NCBI GenBank assembly: GCA_963205025.1
Contig: CAUJHO010000024.1
Coordinates: forward strand, 1-47,161
Length of the DNA: 47,161 nucleotides
Direction: 5' to 3'
From: Pseudomonadota bacterium
GTDB taxonomy: Bacteria > Pseudomonadota > Alphaproteobacteria > Caulobacterales > Caulobacteraceae
In this document: positions 36,440 to 44,540 of the stretch, one piece after another
How positions within the stretch are numbered: position 1 is the first letter of the stretch
How the letters are laid out: the number at the start of each line of letters is the position of its first letter
The notes under the pieces: generated by a model
What the model saw: only the letters and a program-made list of their open reading frames with translations
The model's database searches: none
Told to the model about the DNA's origin: nothing
Made by a program: the position numbers and the translations under genes

Positions 36440-37693
36440 ATGCGAATTCTCCCGGATGATCAGGCGGCTCTCGACCATGTCGCTGCGCGCGAGACCGAGA
36501 TCATCGATCGCGCGATCCGCTGGTGCGACCTGAACTCGGGCAGCCGCAACCTCGAGGGTCTGAACCGGCAGCTTGAGGGTCTCGAAGCCGAGGCGCGACG
36601 CACCCTTTCGTGCCGGATCGAACGGGTTCCCCTGGCCGATACGATCGAAGTCGGGGATACCGGCATCCTGACGCCGCAGACCTATCCGCCGGCACTCAGA
36701 CTGACGATGCGGCCCGAGGCCCCGACCCAGGTGGTCCTGACCGGTCACTATGACACCGTCTATCCGGCCTCCAGTCCGTTCCAGACCGTGACGCGCCGTG
36801 CCGACGGGGCTCTGAACGGACCGGGCATCGCCGACATGAAGGGCGGGATCAGCGTCATCCTGGCGGCGCTCGAGGCCTTCGAGACCCACCCGGCGCGCGA
36901 CGCCGTGGGCTGGACGGTCCTGCTGTCACCGGATGAAGAGATCGGCTCGCTCGGCTCCGGCCCGGTCCTGGCCGAGCTGGGCGCGCACGGACATCTGGGC
37001 CTGACCTACGAACCGGCCATGCCGGACGGGGCCCTGGCGGGTGCGCGCAAGGGCTCGGCCAACTGGCGCATCATCGTACGCGGACGCGCCGCCCATGCCG
37101 GTCGCGCCTTTGAAGAGGGCCGCAATGCCGTGGCCGGGGCGGCCATGATCGCGACCGAACTGCACGGTCTGAACGGACGCCACGGGGGCGTGACCGTCAA
37201 TGTCGCGCGCATCTCGGGCGGCGCGCCTCTGAACGTCGTGGCCGATACCGCCGTGGTGCATTTCAACGCGCGGGTGCCTGACAAGGCCGCCGCCGACTGG
37301 GTGGCAAGCCAGGTCAGTCGGATCGCCACCGAGCCGCCTTTCGAAGGCCTGGTACTGGAACTTCACGGCGGCTTCACCCGTCCGCCCAAGCCTGCCGATG
37401 CCTCCCAGCGCGCCCTGATGGAGGTGGTGGCCGAGGCCGGTGCCCTGCTCGGCCAGGAGATCGTCTTCAAGCCGTCCGGTGGCGTCTGCGAGGGCAATAA
37501 TCTGCACGCAGCGGGCCTGCCCAATATCGACACCCTGGGGGTGCGCGGCGGCGACATCCATTCGGAGGCCGAGTTCGCCTGGCCCGAAAGCTTCGTGGAA
37601 CGCGCCCAGCTCTCAACCTTCATCCTTACCAAGATCGCCTCTGGCGAGATCGACGCCCCTGCGCTGAAGCGCCTGCGTCTGGAGACCCTCTGA
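36440..37693 (+). CDS. M20-family metallohydrolase in the ast operon
   Basis: The 417-residue cytoplasmic protein is an M20 (carboxypeptidase G2-like) hydrolase. The metal-binding residues are visible: GHYDTVYP (His103, Asp105), GPGIADMKGG (Asp132), SPDEEIGS (Glu166-Glu167) and a late His in GGDIHSEAEF. Such enzymes remove acyl or amino-acid groups from amide-linked substrates. It precedes astA with overlapping stop and start (TGATG), so it belongs to the arginine succinyltransferase operon, where a succinylglutamate desuccinylase (astE) is normally required. The usual astE, a different zinc hydrolase family, is not visible. I infer that this gene may take its place; it could also hydrolyse another N-acyl amino acid. 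The start ATG lies ten bases after the tamB stop. Confidence 0.85.
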   Translation: MRILPDDQAALDHVAARETEIIDRAIRWCDLNSGSRNLEGLNRQLEGLEAEARRTLSCRIERVPLADTIEVGDTGILTPQTYPPALRLTMRPEAPTQVVLTGHYDTVYPASSPFQTVTRRADGALNGPGIADMKGGISVILAALEAFETHPARDAVGWTVLLSPDEEIGSLGSGPVLAELGAHGHLGLTYEPAMPDGALAGARKGSANWRIIVRGRAAHAGRAFEEGRNAVAGAAMIATELHGLNGRHGGVTVNVARISGGAPLNVVADTAVVHFNARVPDKAAADWVASQVSRIATEPPFEGLVLELHGGFTRPPKPADASQRALMEVVAEAGALLGQEIVFKPSGGVCEGNNLHAAGLPNIDTLGVRGGDIHSEAEFAWPESFVERAQLSTFILTKIASGEIDAPALKRLRLETL

Positions 37694-38706
37694 TGCTCGT
37701 CGTTCGCCCAGCCGGGCCCGCTGATTTCGAGGCCCTGATGGGGCTGGCCAAGGCGTCCGGCCCTGGCTTCACCAGCCTGCCCGAGCATGAGCCGACGCTG
37801 AGAAAGCGGCTGGATATCAGTCAGGGCTCGTTCGGCGAGACCCTGCCGCTGGAGGATCGATGGTACGTCTTGATGATGCAGGATACCGACACCGATCAGG
37901 TCGTGGGCCTGGCCGGGGTCAAGGCCGCCGTCGGTCTGAAACGCCCGTTCGCCTCGTTCCGGCGCATGACCTTCTCGCACTATCATGTGTCCGAAGAGGC
38001 GGGCTCGCACCGCAACGACCAGCCGGCGCTGGTCTTCGTCAATGAGTGCCGGGGCTGGTCGGAAGTCGGCTCGCTGTTCCTCAAGCCGGAGGCGCGCGTC
38101 GGCGGGGCCGGTGCCCTGCTGGCGCGCTCCCGGTATCTCCTGATCGGCACCCGCCCCGACCTGTTCAACAACATGGTGCTGGCAGAGTTGCGCGGCCGCT
38201 TCGACGCCGACGGCAAGTCGCCGTTCTGGGAGCATGTCACCTCCAAGTTCTTCGGCATGGACTTCGACAGCGCCGACGAACTGTCGGGCAAGGGCGACGG
38301 CCAGTTCATCTTTGATCTGGCCCCGCATCACCCCCTGTACGAAAGCCTGATGCACAAGGACGCCCAGGCCGCCATCGGCCAGGTGTTCGAAGAGGGCAAG
38401 CCGGCAAAGAAGTTGCTCGAGCGTGAGGGTTTCCAGGCCAATGGCCTGGTCGATGTGTTCGACGCCGGCCCGACCATGGCCTGCCAGCGCGACGCCATCC
38501 GCACGGTGCGCGAGGCGCGCGTGACGCGGGCCATCGTGACCGACGATGTCGAGGGCGACCCGCATCTGCTGTCGACGACCGACCTCGCCGGTTTCCGCGC
38601 CACCCGCGCCATCGCCGAGCCGGTCGAGGGCGGCATCGAAATCTCGCGCGAAACCGCCGACGCCCTGCACATCAAGGACGGCGATCCCGTCCGCGCCATT
38701 CTGTGA
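37693..38706 (+). CDS. astA: Arginine N-succinyltransferase
   Basis: AstA transfers succinyl from succinyl-CoA to the alpha-amino group of arginine, the first step of the AST pathway. The 337-residue length matches the family. Recognised blocks include MLVVRPAGPADFEALMGLA at the start, LMGLAKASGPGFTSLPEHE, FRRMTFSHYHVSEEAG-type strands, NECRGWSEVGSLFLKPEAR and the C-terminal FEEGKPAKKLLEREGF region. The conserved GFTSLP and SLFL patterns are characteristic. It overlaps the upstream M20 gene, and astD follows eight bases after its stop. The 3' half is read in full without frameshift, and the pathway is completed at least to succinylglutamate semialdehyde oxidation by genes in this cluster. Confidence 0.96.
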   Translation: MLVVRPAGPADFEALMGLAKASGPGFTSLPEHEPTLRKRLDISQGSFGETLPLEDRWYVLMMQDTDTDQVVGLAGVKAAVGLKRPFASFRRMTFSHYHVSEEAGSHRNDQPALVFVNECRGWSEVGSLFLKPEARVGGAGALLARSRYLLIGTRPDLFNNMVLAELRGRFDADGKSPFWEHVTSKFFGMDFDSADELSGKGDGQFIFDLAPHHPLYESLMHKDAQAAIGQVFEEGKPAKKLLEREGFQANGLVDVFDAGPTMACQRDAIRTVREARVTRAIVTDDVEGDPHLLSTTDLAGFRATRAIAEPVEGGIEISRETADALHIKDGDPVRAIL

Positions 38707-38713
38707 GCCTGAC

Positions 38714-40132
38714 TTGACCCTGTTTTCCTCCATCGACCCCGCGACCGGCGACACCGTCTGGGAAGGACCAGAGGCCACGACCGCCGAGGTCGCCGCCGCC
38801 GTGGATCGTGCCCGCGCCGCCTTCGACGGCTGGGCCGAGCGCAGCCGTCAGGACCGGATCGACGCCGTCAAGCGCTATCAGGCGGCGCTGAAGGCCCGCG
38901 CCCCTGCGATCGCCGAAACCATCAGCCGCGAGACCGGCAAGGCCCTGTGGGAGACCACCACCGAGGTCGGGGCCATGCAGGGCAAGGTCGATATCTCGAT
39001 CCGCGCCTATGACGAACGCACCGGCGAGCGCGAGGCGACGACCGGCTTTGGCCGCGCCGTGCTGCGCCACCGACCGCACGGTGTGGCGGCGGTGCTGGGT
39101 CCGTTCAACTTCCCCGGACACCTGCCCAACGGCCATATTGTGCCGGCCCTGCTGGCCGGCGATACGGTGGTGTTCAAGCCCTCGGAAGAGGCCCCGCTGA
39201 CCGGCCAGCTGATGGCCGAGTGTTTCGCTGAGGCTGATCTGCCCGAGGGCGTGGTCAATGTCGTCCAGGGCGGCAAGGACGTCGGCGCGGCCCTGCTGGA
39301 CCAGCCTATCGACGCCCTAATGTTCACCGGCTCGGGTGCGGCCGGTGCGCATTTCCGGCGCAAGTTCGCCGATGATCCGCACGTGATCCTGGCGCTGGAG
39401 CTGGGTGGCAATAATCCGCTGGTGGTCTGGGACGCCGCCGACGCCGAGGCCGTGGCCGGGATCGTGGCCATGTCCGCCTTCGTCACCACCGGCCAGCGGT
39501 GCTCGTGCGCGCGCCGCCTGATCGTGCCGCAAGGGCCGCAGGGCGACGCCATCATCGAGGCCGTCAACGCCATCGCCGGGCGGCTGACCTATGCGGCCTG
39601 GAACAGCACCCCTGAACCGTTTGGTGGGCCGCTGATCTCGGTCCGCGCGGCCCAGGGCGCGCGGCTGGCCCTGCAAGCGCGCATCGACGCCGGGGCGCAG
39701 GTGATCCGCGCCTCCGAGCGGATCGAGGGCCTGTCCGACGCCTTCGTGACGCCCGCCATCATCGACGTCACCGGCGTCGAGGTGCCGGACGAAGAAATCT
39801 TCGCCCCCTTCCTGTCGATCACCCGCGTGGCCACCTTTGACGACGCCATCCGGGTCGCTAACGCCACGCGCTATGGCCTCTCGGCGGGACTGGTGTCGGA
39901 CGATCCGAAGAACTGGGACCGTTTCGTCAATCGCATCCGCGCCGGCGTCGTGAACTTCAACCGCCCGACGACCGGAGCCGCTGGCGACATGCCGTTCGGA
40001 GGCCTGGGAGCCTCGGGCAATCATCGGCCCAGCGCCTACTATGCCGCCGACTACTGCGCCTATCCTGTCGCCAGCTTTGAGGCCGAGGCCGTTCGCAATA
40101 TCGCGGGTGAAATCAAGGGGCTGCGCGCGTGA
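38714..40132 (+). CDS. astD: N-succinylglutamate 5-semialdehyde dehydrogenase
   Basis: AstD oxidises succinylglutamate semialdehyde with NAD in the AST pathway. The 472-residue product starts at a TTG eight bases after the astA stop and begins LTLFSSIDPATGDTVWEG in the reading frame. Conserved features are VLGPFNFPGHLPNGHI, the NAD-binding FTGSGAAGAHFR turn, the catalytic Glu in ALELGGNNPLVVWD and the catalytic Cys in TTGQRCSCARRLIV. The C-terminal NFNRPTTGAAGDMPFGGLG is the usual substrate-binding segment of this family. A frame extending upstream runs through the end of astA and looks non-coding. Its stop overlaps the astB start by four bases, so the two are coupled. Confidence 0.95.
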   Translation: MTLFSSIDPATGDTVWEGPEATTAEVAAAVDRARAAFDGWAERSRQDRIDAVKRYQAALKARAPAIAETISRETGKALWETTTEVGAMQGKVDISIRAYDERTGEREATTGFGRAVLRHRPHGVAAVLGPFNFPGHLPNGHIVPALLAGDTVVFKPSEEAPLTGQLMAECFAEADLPEGVVNVVQGGKDVGAALLDQPIDALMFTGSGAAGAHFRRKFADDPHVILALELGGNNPLVVWDAADAEAVAGIVAMSAFVTTGQRCSCARRLIVPQGPQGDAIIEAVNAIAGRLTYAAWNSTPEPFGGPLISVRAAQGARLALQARIDAGAQVIRASERIEGLSDAFVTPAIIDVTGVEVPDEEIFAPFLSITRVATFDDAIRVANATRYGLSAGLVSDDPKNWDRFVNRIRAGVVNFNRPTTGAAGDMPFGGLGASGNHRPSAYYAADYCAYPVASFEAEAVRNIAGEIKGLRA

Positions 40133-41466
40133 CTGCTTACGAAACCAACGCTGACGGCCTGGTCGGGCCGACCCACAGCTATGGCGGCCTGTCGCCCGGC
40201 AATCTCGCCAGCGCCCTGAACGCCGGCGAGGCGTCAGACCCGCGCGGGGCGGTCCTGCAAGGGCTGGCCAAGATGAAGCGGCTGGCCGACCTGGGCGTGC
40301 CCCAGTTCGTCCTGCCGCCGCATGAGCGCCCCCATGTCGGCTGGCTGCGGCACCTTGGGTTCAGCGGCGCTGATAGCGCCGTGATTGAATCGGCCTGGCG
40401 GGACGCCCCCGCCTTCGCCGCCGCCGCCTCATCGGCCTCGGCCATGTGGGCGGCCAATGCCGCGACGGTGACGCCCAGCGCCGACACCGCTGACGGACGG
40501 GTGCATTTCACGCCCGCCAATCTGGTGTCGAACCTGCACCGCTCCATCGAGGCCGAACAGACTACGCGCGCGCTGAAAGCCCTGTTTCCTGACCCCTCGC
40601 GGTTCGCGGTCCACGCCCCCCTGCCCGCCGTCGCCCATCTGTCCGATGAAGGCGCGGCCAACCATGTCCGGCTCTGTGCGGAGCACGGGGCACCCGGTGT
40701 CAATCTGCTGGTCTGGGGCAAGGACGCCTTCGAACATTGGCCCAGCGCCGACTTCCCGGCCCGCCAGACCCATCAGGCCAGCGAGGCGATCGCCCGCCGC
40801 CACGGAGCCGCGCGGGCCGTTCTGGCGCGCCAGGGCAAGGCCGCCATTCTGGGGGGGGCCTTCCACAATGATGTCGTCTGCGTCGGCACCCGCGAGGCCC
40901 TGCTGTTCCATGAGACGGCCTTTGAGGACAGGTCGGCGACGCTGGAGGCCATCCGGCGCGCCGCTGACGGCCTGTTCGAGCCGGCCTTCCTTGAGATCAG
41001 CGCCGCTGACCTGCCGTTGGCCGATGCGGTGAAATCCTATCTGTTCAACAGCCAGCTTCTGGTCGTTCCGGGTGAGGACCGTCTGGTGCTGCTGGCTCCG
41101 ACAGAGACTGAGAACAACCCACGCGCCCATGCGGCGGCGCAAGCCCTGGCCGCCTCCAACGGCCCGATCGGGCGCGTCGAATATGTCGATGTGCGTCAGT
41201 CCATGGCCAATGGCGGCGGGCCGGCCTGTCTGAGGCTGCGGGTGGTGATGACCGACGACGAACTGGCCGCCACCAATCCGGCCCAGCGCCTGGACGAAGG
41301 CTTGCACGCGGCGCTCACCGTCTGGGCCAGCTTCTGGTACCGCGACCGCCTTCTCCCCTCTGATCTGGCCGATCCTGCCCTGCTGCTGGAGACGCATGGG
41401 GCGCTGGACGAACTGACCTCGATCCTGGCGCTCGGGTCAGATTTCTACGATTTCCAACGGACCTGA
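40129..41466 (+). CDS. astB: N-succinylarginine dihydrolase
   Basis: AstB removes two ammonia molecules and carbon dioxide from N-succinylarginine to give succinylornithine. The 445-residue product opens with ETNADGLVGPTHSYGGLSPGN, the family signature, and has the catalytic set: a His in GGAFHNDVVCVG, with neighbouring residues of the amidinotransferase fold, and the Cys in MANGGGPACLRLRV (about 365). The start GTG overlaps the astD stop. A short gap of four bases leads to the membrane-protein gene. The next enzyme, succinylornithine transaminase (astC), is not in the window and may be supplied by a general aminotransferase such as argD elsewhere; this is inference. Confidence 0.96.
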   Translation: MTAYETNADGLVGPTHSYGGLSPGNLASALNAGEASDPRGAVLQGLAKMKRLADLGVPQFVLPPHERPHVGWLRHLGFSGADSAVIESAWRDAPAFAAAASSASAMWAANAATVTPSADTADGRVHFTPANLVSNLHRSIEAEQTTRALKALFPDPSRFAVHAPLPAVAHLSDEGAANHVRLCAEHGAPGVNLLVWGKDAFEHWPSADFPARQTHQASEAIARRHGAARAVLARQGKAAILGGAFHNDVVCVGTREALLFHETAFEDRSATLEAIRRAADGLFEPAFLEISAADLPLADAVKSYLFNSQLLVVPGEDRLVLLAPTETENNPRAHAAAQALAASNGPIGRVEYVDVRQSMANGGGPACLRLRVVMTDDELAATNPAQRLDEGLHAALTVWASFWYRDRLLPSDLADPALLLETHGALDELTSILALGSDFYDFQRT

Positions 41467-41470
41467 CCCG

Positions 41471-41896
41471 GTGTCGCGCCAACCCTTCCTGATCCTGGCG
41501 GGGTCGCTCAGTCTTCTGGCCGCGGTCCTGCACCTGGCGGTCATCGTCGGCGGACCGGACTGGTACCGGTTCTTCGGGGCCGGCGAAGGCATGGCCCGCA
41601 TGGCCGAGCGCGGCATGATCCAGCCGACCCTGATCACCATCGGCATCGTCGCTGTGTTGGCGATCTGGGCCGCCTATGCGTATTCGGGAGCCGGGGTGAT
41701 CCCCCGGCTGCCTTTGTTGCGGACCGGGTTGGTGGTCATCACCGGGATCTATCTGGCACGCGGGCTTCTGGTCATTCCTGCCTTTGCCATGGGCCGCGAG
41801 ATCAATGCCTTCGGCTGGTGGAGCTCGCTGATCGTGCTGATCTACGGCCTGGCCTATCTGATCGGGACCTGGCGCGCCTGGCCGCGGCTGGCATGA
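41471..41896 (+). CDS. Four-helix membrane protein of unknown function
   Basis: The 141-residue product has about four membrane segments (ILAGSLSLLAAVLHLAVIV, LITIGIVAVLAIWAAYAY, LLRTGLVVITGIYLARGLL and WSSLIVLIYGLAYLIGTW), with short loops such as GGPDWYRFFGAGEGMARMAER between the first two. The loop containing YRFFGAGEGMARM is well preserved in its small-residue pattern and may be the functional site. No family is firmly recognised. The start is a GTG four bases after the astB stop, and the gene overlaps the next GNAT gene (ATGA). It probably belongs to the ast transcript, yet transport of arginine or its products would need more helices than seen here. Confidence 0.65.
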   Translation: MSRQPFLILAGSLSLLAAVLHLAVIVGGPDWYRFFGAGEGMARMAERGMIQPTLITIGIVAVLAIWAAYAYSGAGVIPRLPLLRTGLVVITGIYLARGLLVIPAFAMGREINAFGWWSSLIVLIYGLAYLIGTWRAWPRLA

Positions 41897-42438
41897 GCGG
41901 GGGCAATCTCACGTGGCGGCTTGCGACCGAGGATGACCTTCCGGTCCTGCACGCCCTGATGGACGCCGCCATCTCCGGGCCGCTGGCCGAGGTGCTGACG
42001 CCCGAACAGGTTCAGGCCAGCCGCCTGATCATGGGGGTCGACACCCAGCTGATTGCGGATCGAACCTACTTTCTGGTCGAGATTGACGGGCAACCGGCCG
42101 GCTGCGGCGGCTGGAGCTACCGCGTCACCTCCTATGGCGGCGACCATACGCCAGGACGAGAACCGGCCATTCTGACGCCCGGTCACGACGCCGCGCGGGT
42201 ACGCGCGATGTACACCCACCCGGACTTTCTTCGGCGGGGCATCGGCAAGCAGGTGCTGGACCTGTGCGAACAGGCTGCCCTCAAGGCCGGCTTCGACCGG
42301 GTCGAGTTGGTGGCCACCATGGGCGGTGTGCCGCTGTATCGGGCCTGCGGTTATGCCGACATCGAACCGCTCATCGACGATCGGGGCGGCGCGCCGGTGC
42401 CCCTGATCCGCATGGGCAAGCGGCTCGACATCGGCTGA
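41893..42438 (+). CDS. GNAT-family N-acetyltransferase
   Basis: The 181-residue product is a single-domain GCN5-related acetyltransferase. It begins with LTWRLATEDDLPVLHALMDAA, and the acetyl-CoA-binding segment is VRAMYTHPDFLRRGIGKQVL, with the R-R-G-I-G pattern (about 112-118). Further strands FDRVELVATMGGVPLYRACGY carry the usual C-terminal GNAT features. The substrate cannot be predicted. It overlaps the preceding membrane-protein gene by four bases, so it is the last gene of the ast-associated run. The region after its stop contains palindromes, including a minus-strand terminator for the neighbouring repeat-protein gene. Confidence 0.85.
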   Translation: MSGGNLTWRLATEDDLPVLHALMDAAISGPLAEVLTPEQVQASRLIMGVDTQLIADRTYFLVEIDGQPAGCGGWSYRVTSYGGDHTPGREPAILTPGHDAARVRAMYTHPDFLRRGIGKQVLDLCEQAALKAGFDRVELVATMGGVPLYRACGYADIEPLIDDRGGAPVPLIRMGKRLDIG

Positions 42439-42453
42439 CGCAGCCCCCGCCGC

Positions 42454-42491
42454 GCAAAGCAAAGGCGGGGCCGCCGGATGACGCCCCCGCC
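42454..42491 (-). terminator. Terminator of the first heptapeptide-repeat gene
   Basis: On the minus strand GGCGGGGGC (42491-42483) pairs with GCCCCGCC (42471-42464), and TTTGCTTTGC follows. The hairpin lies about 40 bases beyond the stop of the 42533 gene. The plus strand of the same region also contains CCCCGCC/GGCGGGG (42445-42470), which may serve the GNAT gene, so the site is possibly bidirectional. Confidence 0.65.
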
Positions 42492-42532
42492 TCGCAACTG
42501 CAATCCGATCAACGCAGGATCGGGACTGAATC

Positions 42533-42979
42533 TTAGTTCGTGCAGGCGCCGCCGTTCGGGCAGGGCTCGACATGAACTTCCGGCGGAGCCACCACGACTT
42601 CCGACGGACGCACGATCACTTCCGGGCGAGCCAGATAGATCTGGGCCGACGAGACATAGACCGGCGGTGCATCGACGTAGATCGGCGGGCCGGCGATATG
42701 CACGACCGGGCCATCAACGCGGATCGGACGGCCGATCACGCGGGCTCCCGGGGCCGATACGTTGAACACACCCGATCCCGAGCCGCCAGGGCCACCGGGG
42801 CCACCCGGCCCACCGTGTCCGCCCGTGCCGGGGCCGGGACGGTAGAAATCGACTTCGATGGTACACAGGCACGATTCGCCCGGACCGTGAGATCGCTCCT
42901 GGCACCCATGGTCATCTGTAACGGCCGTTGTCGACATCGCTGCCGACAGGACCAGGCTGGTAATCCACATCATCCCCAT
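42533..42979 (-). CDS. Exported heptapeptide-repeat protein, glycine-rich paralog
   Basis: The 148-residue product has an N-terminal hydrophobic signal (MWITSLVLSAAMSTTAV), a cysteine motif HGC-x10-CxC (Cys 26, 37, 39) and a glycine-rich linker (about 49-70). Ten consecutive 7-residue units (about 70-139) of the form x-x-[IVF]-x-[VIL]-x-x follow, for example PPVYVSS, AQIYLAR and SEVVVAP. The tail is CPNGGAC with two further cysteines. Alternating hydrophobic positions suggest a beta-solenoid or stacked strands, closed by disulfides at both ends. I do not know a named family. A paralog with the same order of repeats is at 43877-44425. The start has GGGGAG upstream of closely spaced ATGs, so 42979 or 42973 could be used. 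It diverges from the 43154 gene. Confidence 0.7.
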   Translation of the reverse strand: MGMMWITSLVLSAAMSTTAVTDDHGCQERSHGPGESCLCTIEVDFYRPGPGTGGHGGPGGPGGPGGSGSGVFNVSAPGARVIGRPIRVDGPVVHIAGPPIYVDAPPVYVSSAQIYLARPEVIVRPSEVVVAPPEVHVEPCPNGGACTN

Positions 42980-43153
42980 TACTCCCCAAGCTTATGGTTA
43001 AGGATAGCATAGGTACATGAAGGCTTGCCGCTTAGGAAGCCGACTAGTTTCTCCAAACGGGGGAAATTTCACAATTGTTTCAGATGCGGCTCGCGCTTTC
43101 CGGGGTCTCTGCTAAAGTAAACTGGGGTTTGCGACCGGAAATGGACGGGAGCT
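42980..43153. promoter_or_regulatory. Divergent promoter region between the exported-protein genes
   Basis: These 174 bases separate two divergent genes and are visibly richer in A+T than the rest, with stretches such as ATGGTTAAGGATAGCATAGG and GGGGAAATTTCACAATTGTT. A possible -10 element for the rightward gene is GCTAAAGTAAACT about 30 bases before its start, but I could not place a clear -35 box. Promoters for both directions are expected here; no operator was identified. Confidence 0.4.
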
Positions 43154-43765
43154 ATGTGGGAAATCGGCTTGATCCTTGCGGCGGCAATCGCCTCCCAACC
43201 CCAGGCGGCGACGCTTGAAGGCTGTGAGTTCGTGGAGCAACGCTGGATCTGCCGCTACCGGCTTCCAGAAGTTCAGCTTTTGACCTCTCCGCCGACGACA
43301 CCTAGCACCGTCGCGACGGCCCCGGCCACCACGATTCCGCTGTCGCCGGTGACAACCGCCGCCGTGATCAGCACCGATCCCGGCGTGCTCAGCGAGGCGG
43401 AAATCTCTCTGGTCGCGCGCTGTGCGGAGTCCAACTGGATGGCGCTTTGTCTCCCGTCCCAGCGGGTAGAGGCGCGGCGCCTTCGCGACCAGGCCCAGGC
43501 GTATGAGTCCGCCAGGCTGCGGATCGGCACCCTCCTGAGCGAGAATGACTGTGAAGCCGCCCGCGTCCATGCGCTCAGCGGCGGCTATCTGGGCCTGGCC
43601 CGAGAGGTCCAGTCCCTGTGCGCGGAAACGACCGCAACGACAGAGACGACCGTGGAGCCCCCCTCTGAGGACGCGGCCGCCGGGGCGACCGAAGGCGAGG
43701 ATGCGGGCCCCGAGGCCGCGCCGGCCGAGACAGAAGACGCTGCCGCGACCGAAGCCGCATCCTAG
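43154..43765 (+). CDS. Exported alanine/threonine-rich protein of unknown function
   Basis: The 203-residue product has a short signal (IGLILAAAIASQPQA), followed by a small cysteine-containing module LEGCEFVEQRWICRYRLPE, a Thr/Pro-rich linker (about 45-75), and a helical domain (about 80-160) with SEAEISLVARCAESNWMALCL, RRLRDQAQAYESARLRIGTL and NDCEAARVHALSGGYLGLA. Five or six cysteines could form disulfides. The C-terminal 45 residues are an acidic Glu/Ala/Thr-rich tail. No family is recognised. It begins with GACGGGAGCT before the ATG. It lies between the two heptapeptide-repeat genes, which point away from it on one side and toward it on the other; shared function with them is only suggested by position and by export. 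Confidence 0.6.
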   Translation: MWEIGLILAAAIASQPQAATLEGCEFVEQRWICRYRLPEVQLLTSPPTTPSTVATAPATTIPLSPVTTAAVISTDPGVLSEAEISLVARCAESNWMALCLPSQRVEARRLRDQAQAYESARLRIGTLLSENDCEAARVHALSGGYLGLAREVQSLCAETTATTETTVEPPSEDAAAGATEGEDAGPEAAPAETEDAAATEAAS

Positions 43766-43826
43766 GTTCTGACCCCATACAGCGAGCAGCCATACTGGGT
43801 TAGAATGCTGATATTCCGTGCAGTTT

Positions 43827-43864
43827 CGTCACCTTCGGGCTTGTCCCGAGGGCGATGACGCTTT
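43827..43864 (+). repeat. REP-like palindrome that may terminate the 43154 gene
   Basis: CGTCA pairs with TGACG and TCGGG with CCCGA around CTTGT, with small bulges, and CTTTT follows. The GGGCTTGTCCC core is the same as in the tgt-side elements. It lies between convergent genes and can serve as a terminator for the plus-strand one. Confidence 0.6.
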
Positions 43865-43876
43865 TGAGGCCACAGC

Positions 43877-44425
43877 CTAGTCGCTCTGACCGGTGGCACC
43901 GCTCTGGGTCGCGGGATCCTGGTAACAGGTCTCGCCCTCCGGGCACGGCTCGAAGTGGATCTGCGGCGGAGCCACAATCACCTCTGACGGCCGCACCACG
44001 ATCTGGGGGCGCTCGACGTAGATCTGGGCCGGTTCGACATAGACCGGCGGCGCATCGACATAGACAGTCGGCCCCTGGATGTAGCCGACGGGCCCTTGCG
44101 CGTGGACCGGGCGGCCCCTGACGACATAGGCGGGTCCCCCGCCATAATACTGAGGCGGAGGCGCATAGACCGGCGGGGGCGGTGCATAGACCGGAGGCGG
44201 CGGCGCATAGGTCGGGCGCACCGCATAGGGCCGCGGATGGTAGCTCGGGCGCCGATAGGTCGAGAATTGGGAATAGTAGTACGCGCTGGCCGCATAGCTC
44301 CGGCTGTAGTCGACACAGCTGCAGGCCACGCGGACGTCATGGGCCACCTCGGCGCATCCGTGGGGGCCATGCACCGCAGCGGTCGACACCGCCGCCATCA
44401 ATCCCAGAGTTGTCAGAACGACCAT
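43877..44425 (-). CDS. Exported heptapeptide-repeat protein, proline/tyrosine-rich paralog
   Basis: The 182-residue product starts MVVLTTLGLMAAVSTAAV, a probable signal peptide, and carries the same cysteine motif HGC-x10-CxC (Cys 24, 35, 37) as its paralog. A Tyr/Ser/Arg-rich segment (about 39-70) leads into three Pro-rich heptads of the form YAPPPPV, then nine units (about 98-160) of the 7-residue beta pattern. The last eight match the paralog in order, for example PPVYVEP against PPVYVSS, AQIYVER against AQIYLAR and SEVIVAP against SEVVVAP. The tail EPCPEGETC also aligns. The linker differs (Pro/Tyr here, Gly there), so the core is conserved while the spacer has changed. A structural role in the periplasm or on the cell surface is plausible but unproven. 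Confidence 0.7.
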   Translation of the reverse strand: MVVLTTLGLMAAVSTAAVHGPHGCAEVAHDVRVACSCVDYSRSYAASAYYYSQFSTYRRPSYHPRPYAVRPTYAPPPPVYAPPPPVYAPPPQYYGGGPAYVVRGRPVHAQGPVGYIQGPTVYVDAPPVYVEPAQIYVERPQIVVRPSEVIVAPPQIHFEPCPEGETCYQDPATQSGATGQSD

Positions 44426-44540
44426 CGGATGTCGGTACCTTTACGGGTGATCCGCGACCGTCGCCTGCCCGCAGTTGATCGTCCATCCGATTCCCCAGAT
44501 CGGGGTTTCGCCGGTCACAATCGCAGCGCGAACTCCCCCA

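Noticed and set aside
42439-42532. A possible small RNA in the palindromic region after the GNAT gene
   Set aside because: The hairpins are better explained as a terminator for the minus-strand repeat-protein gene; no promoter is evident.
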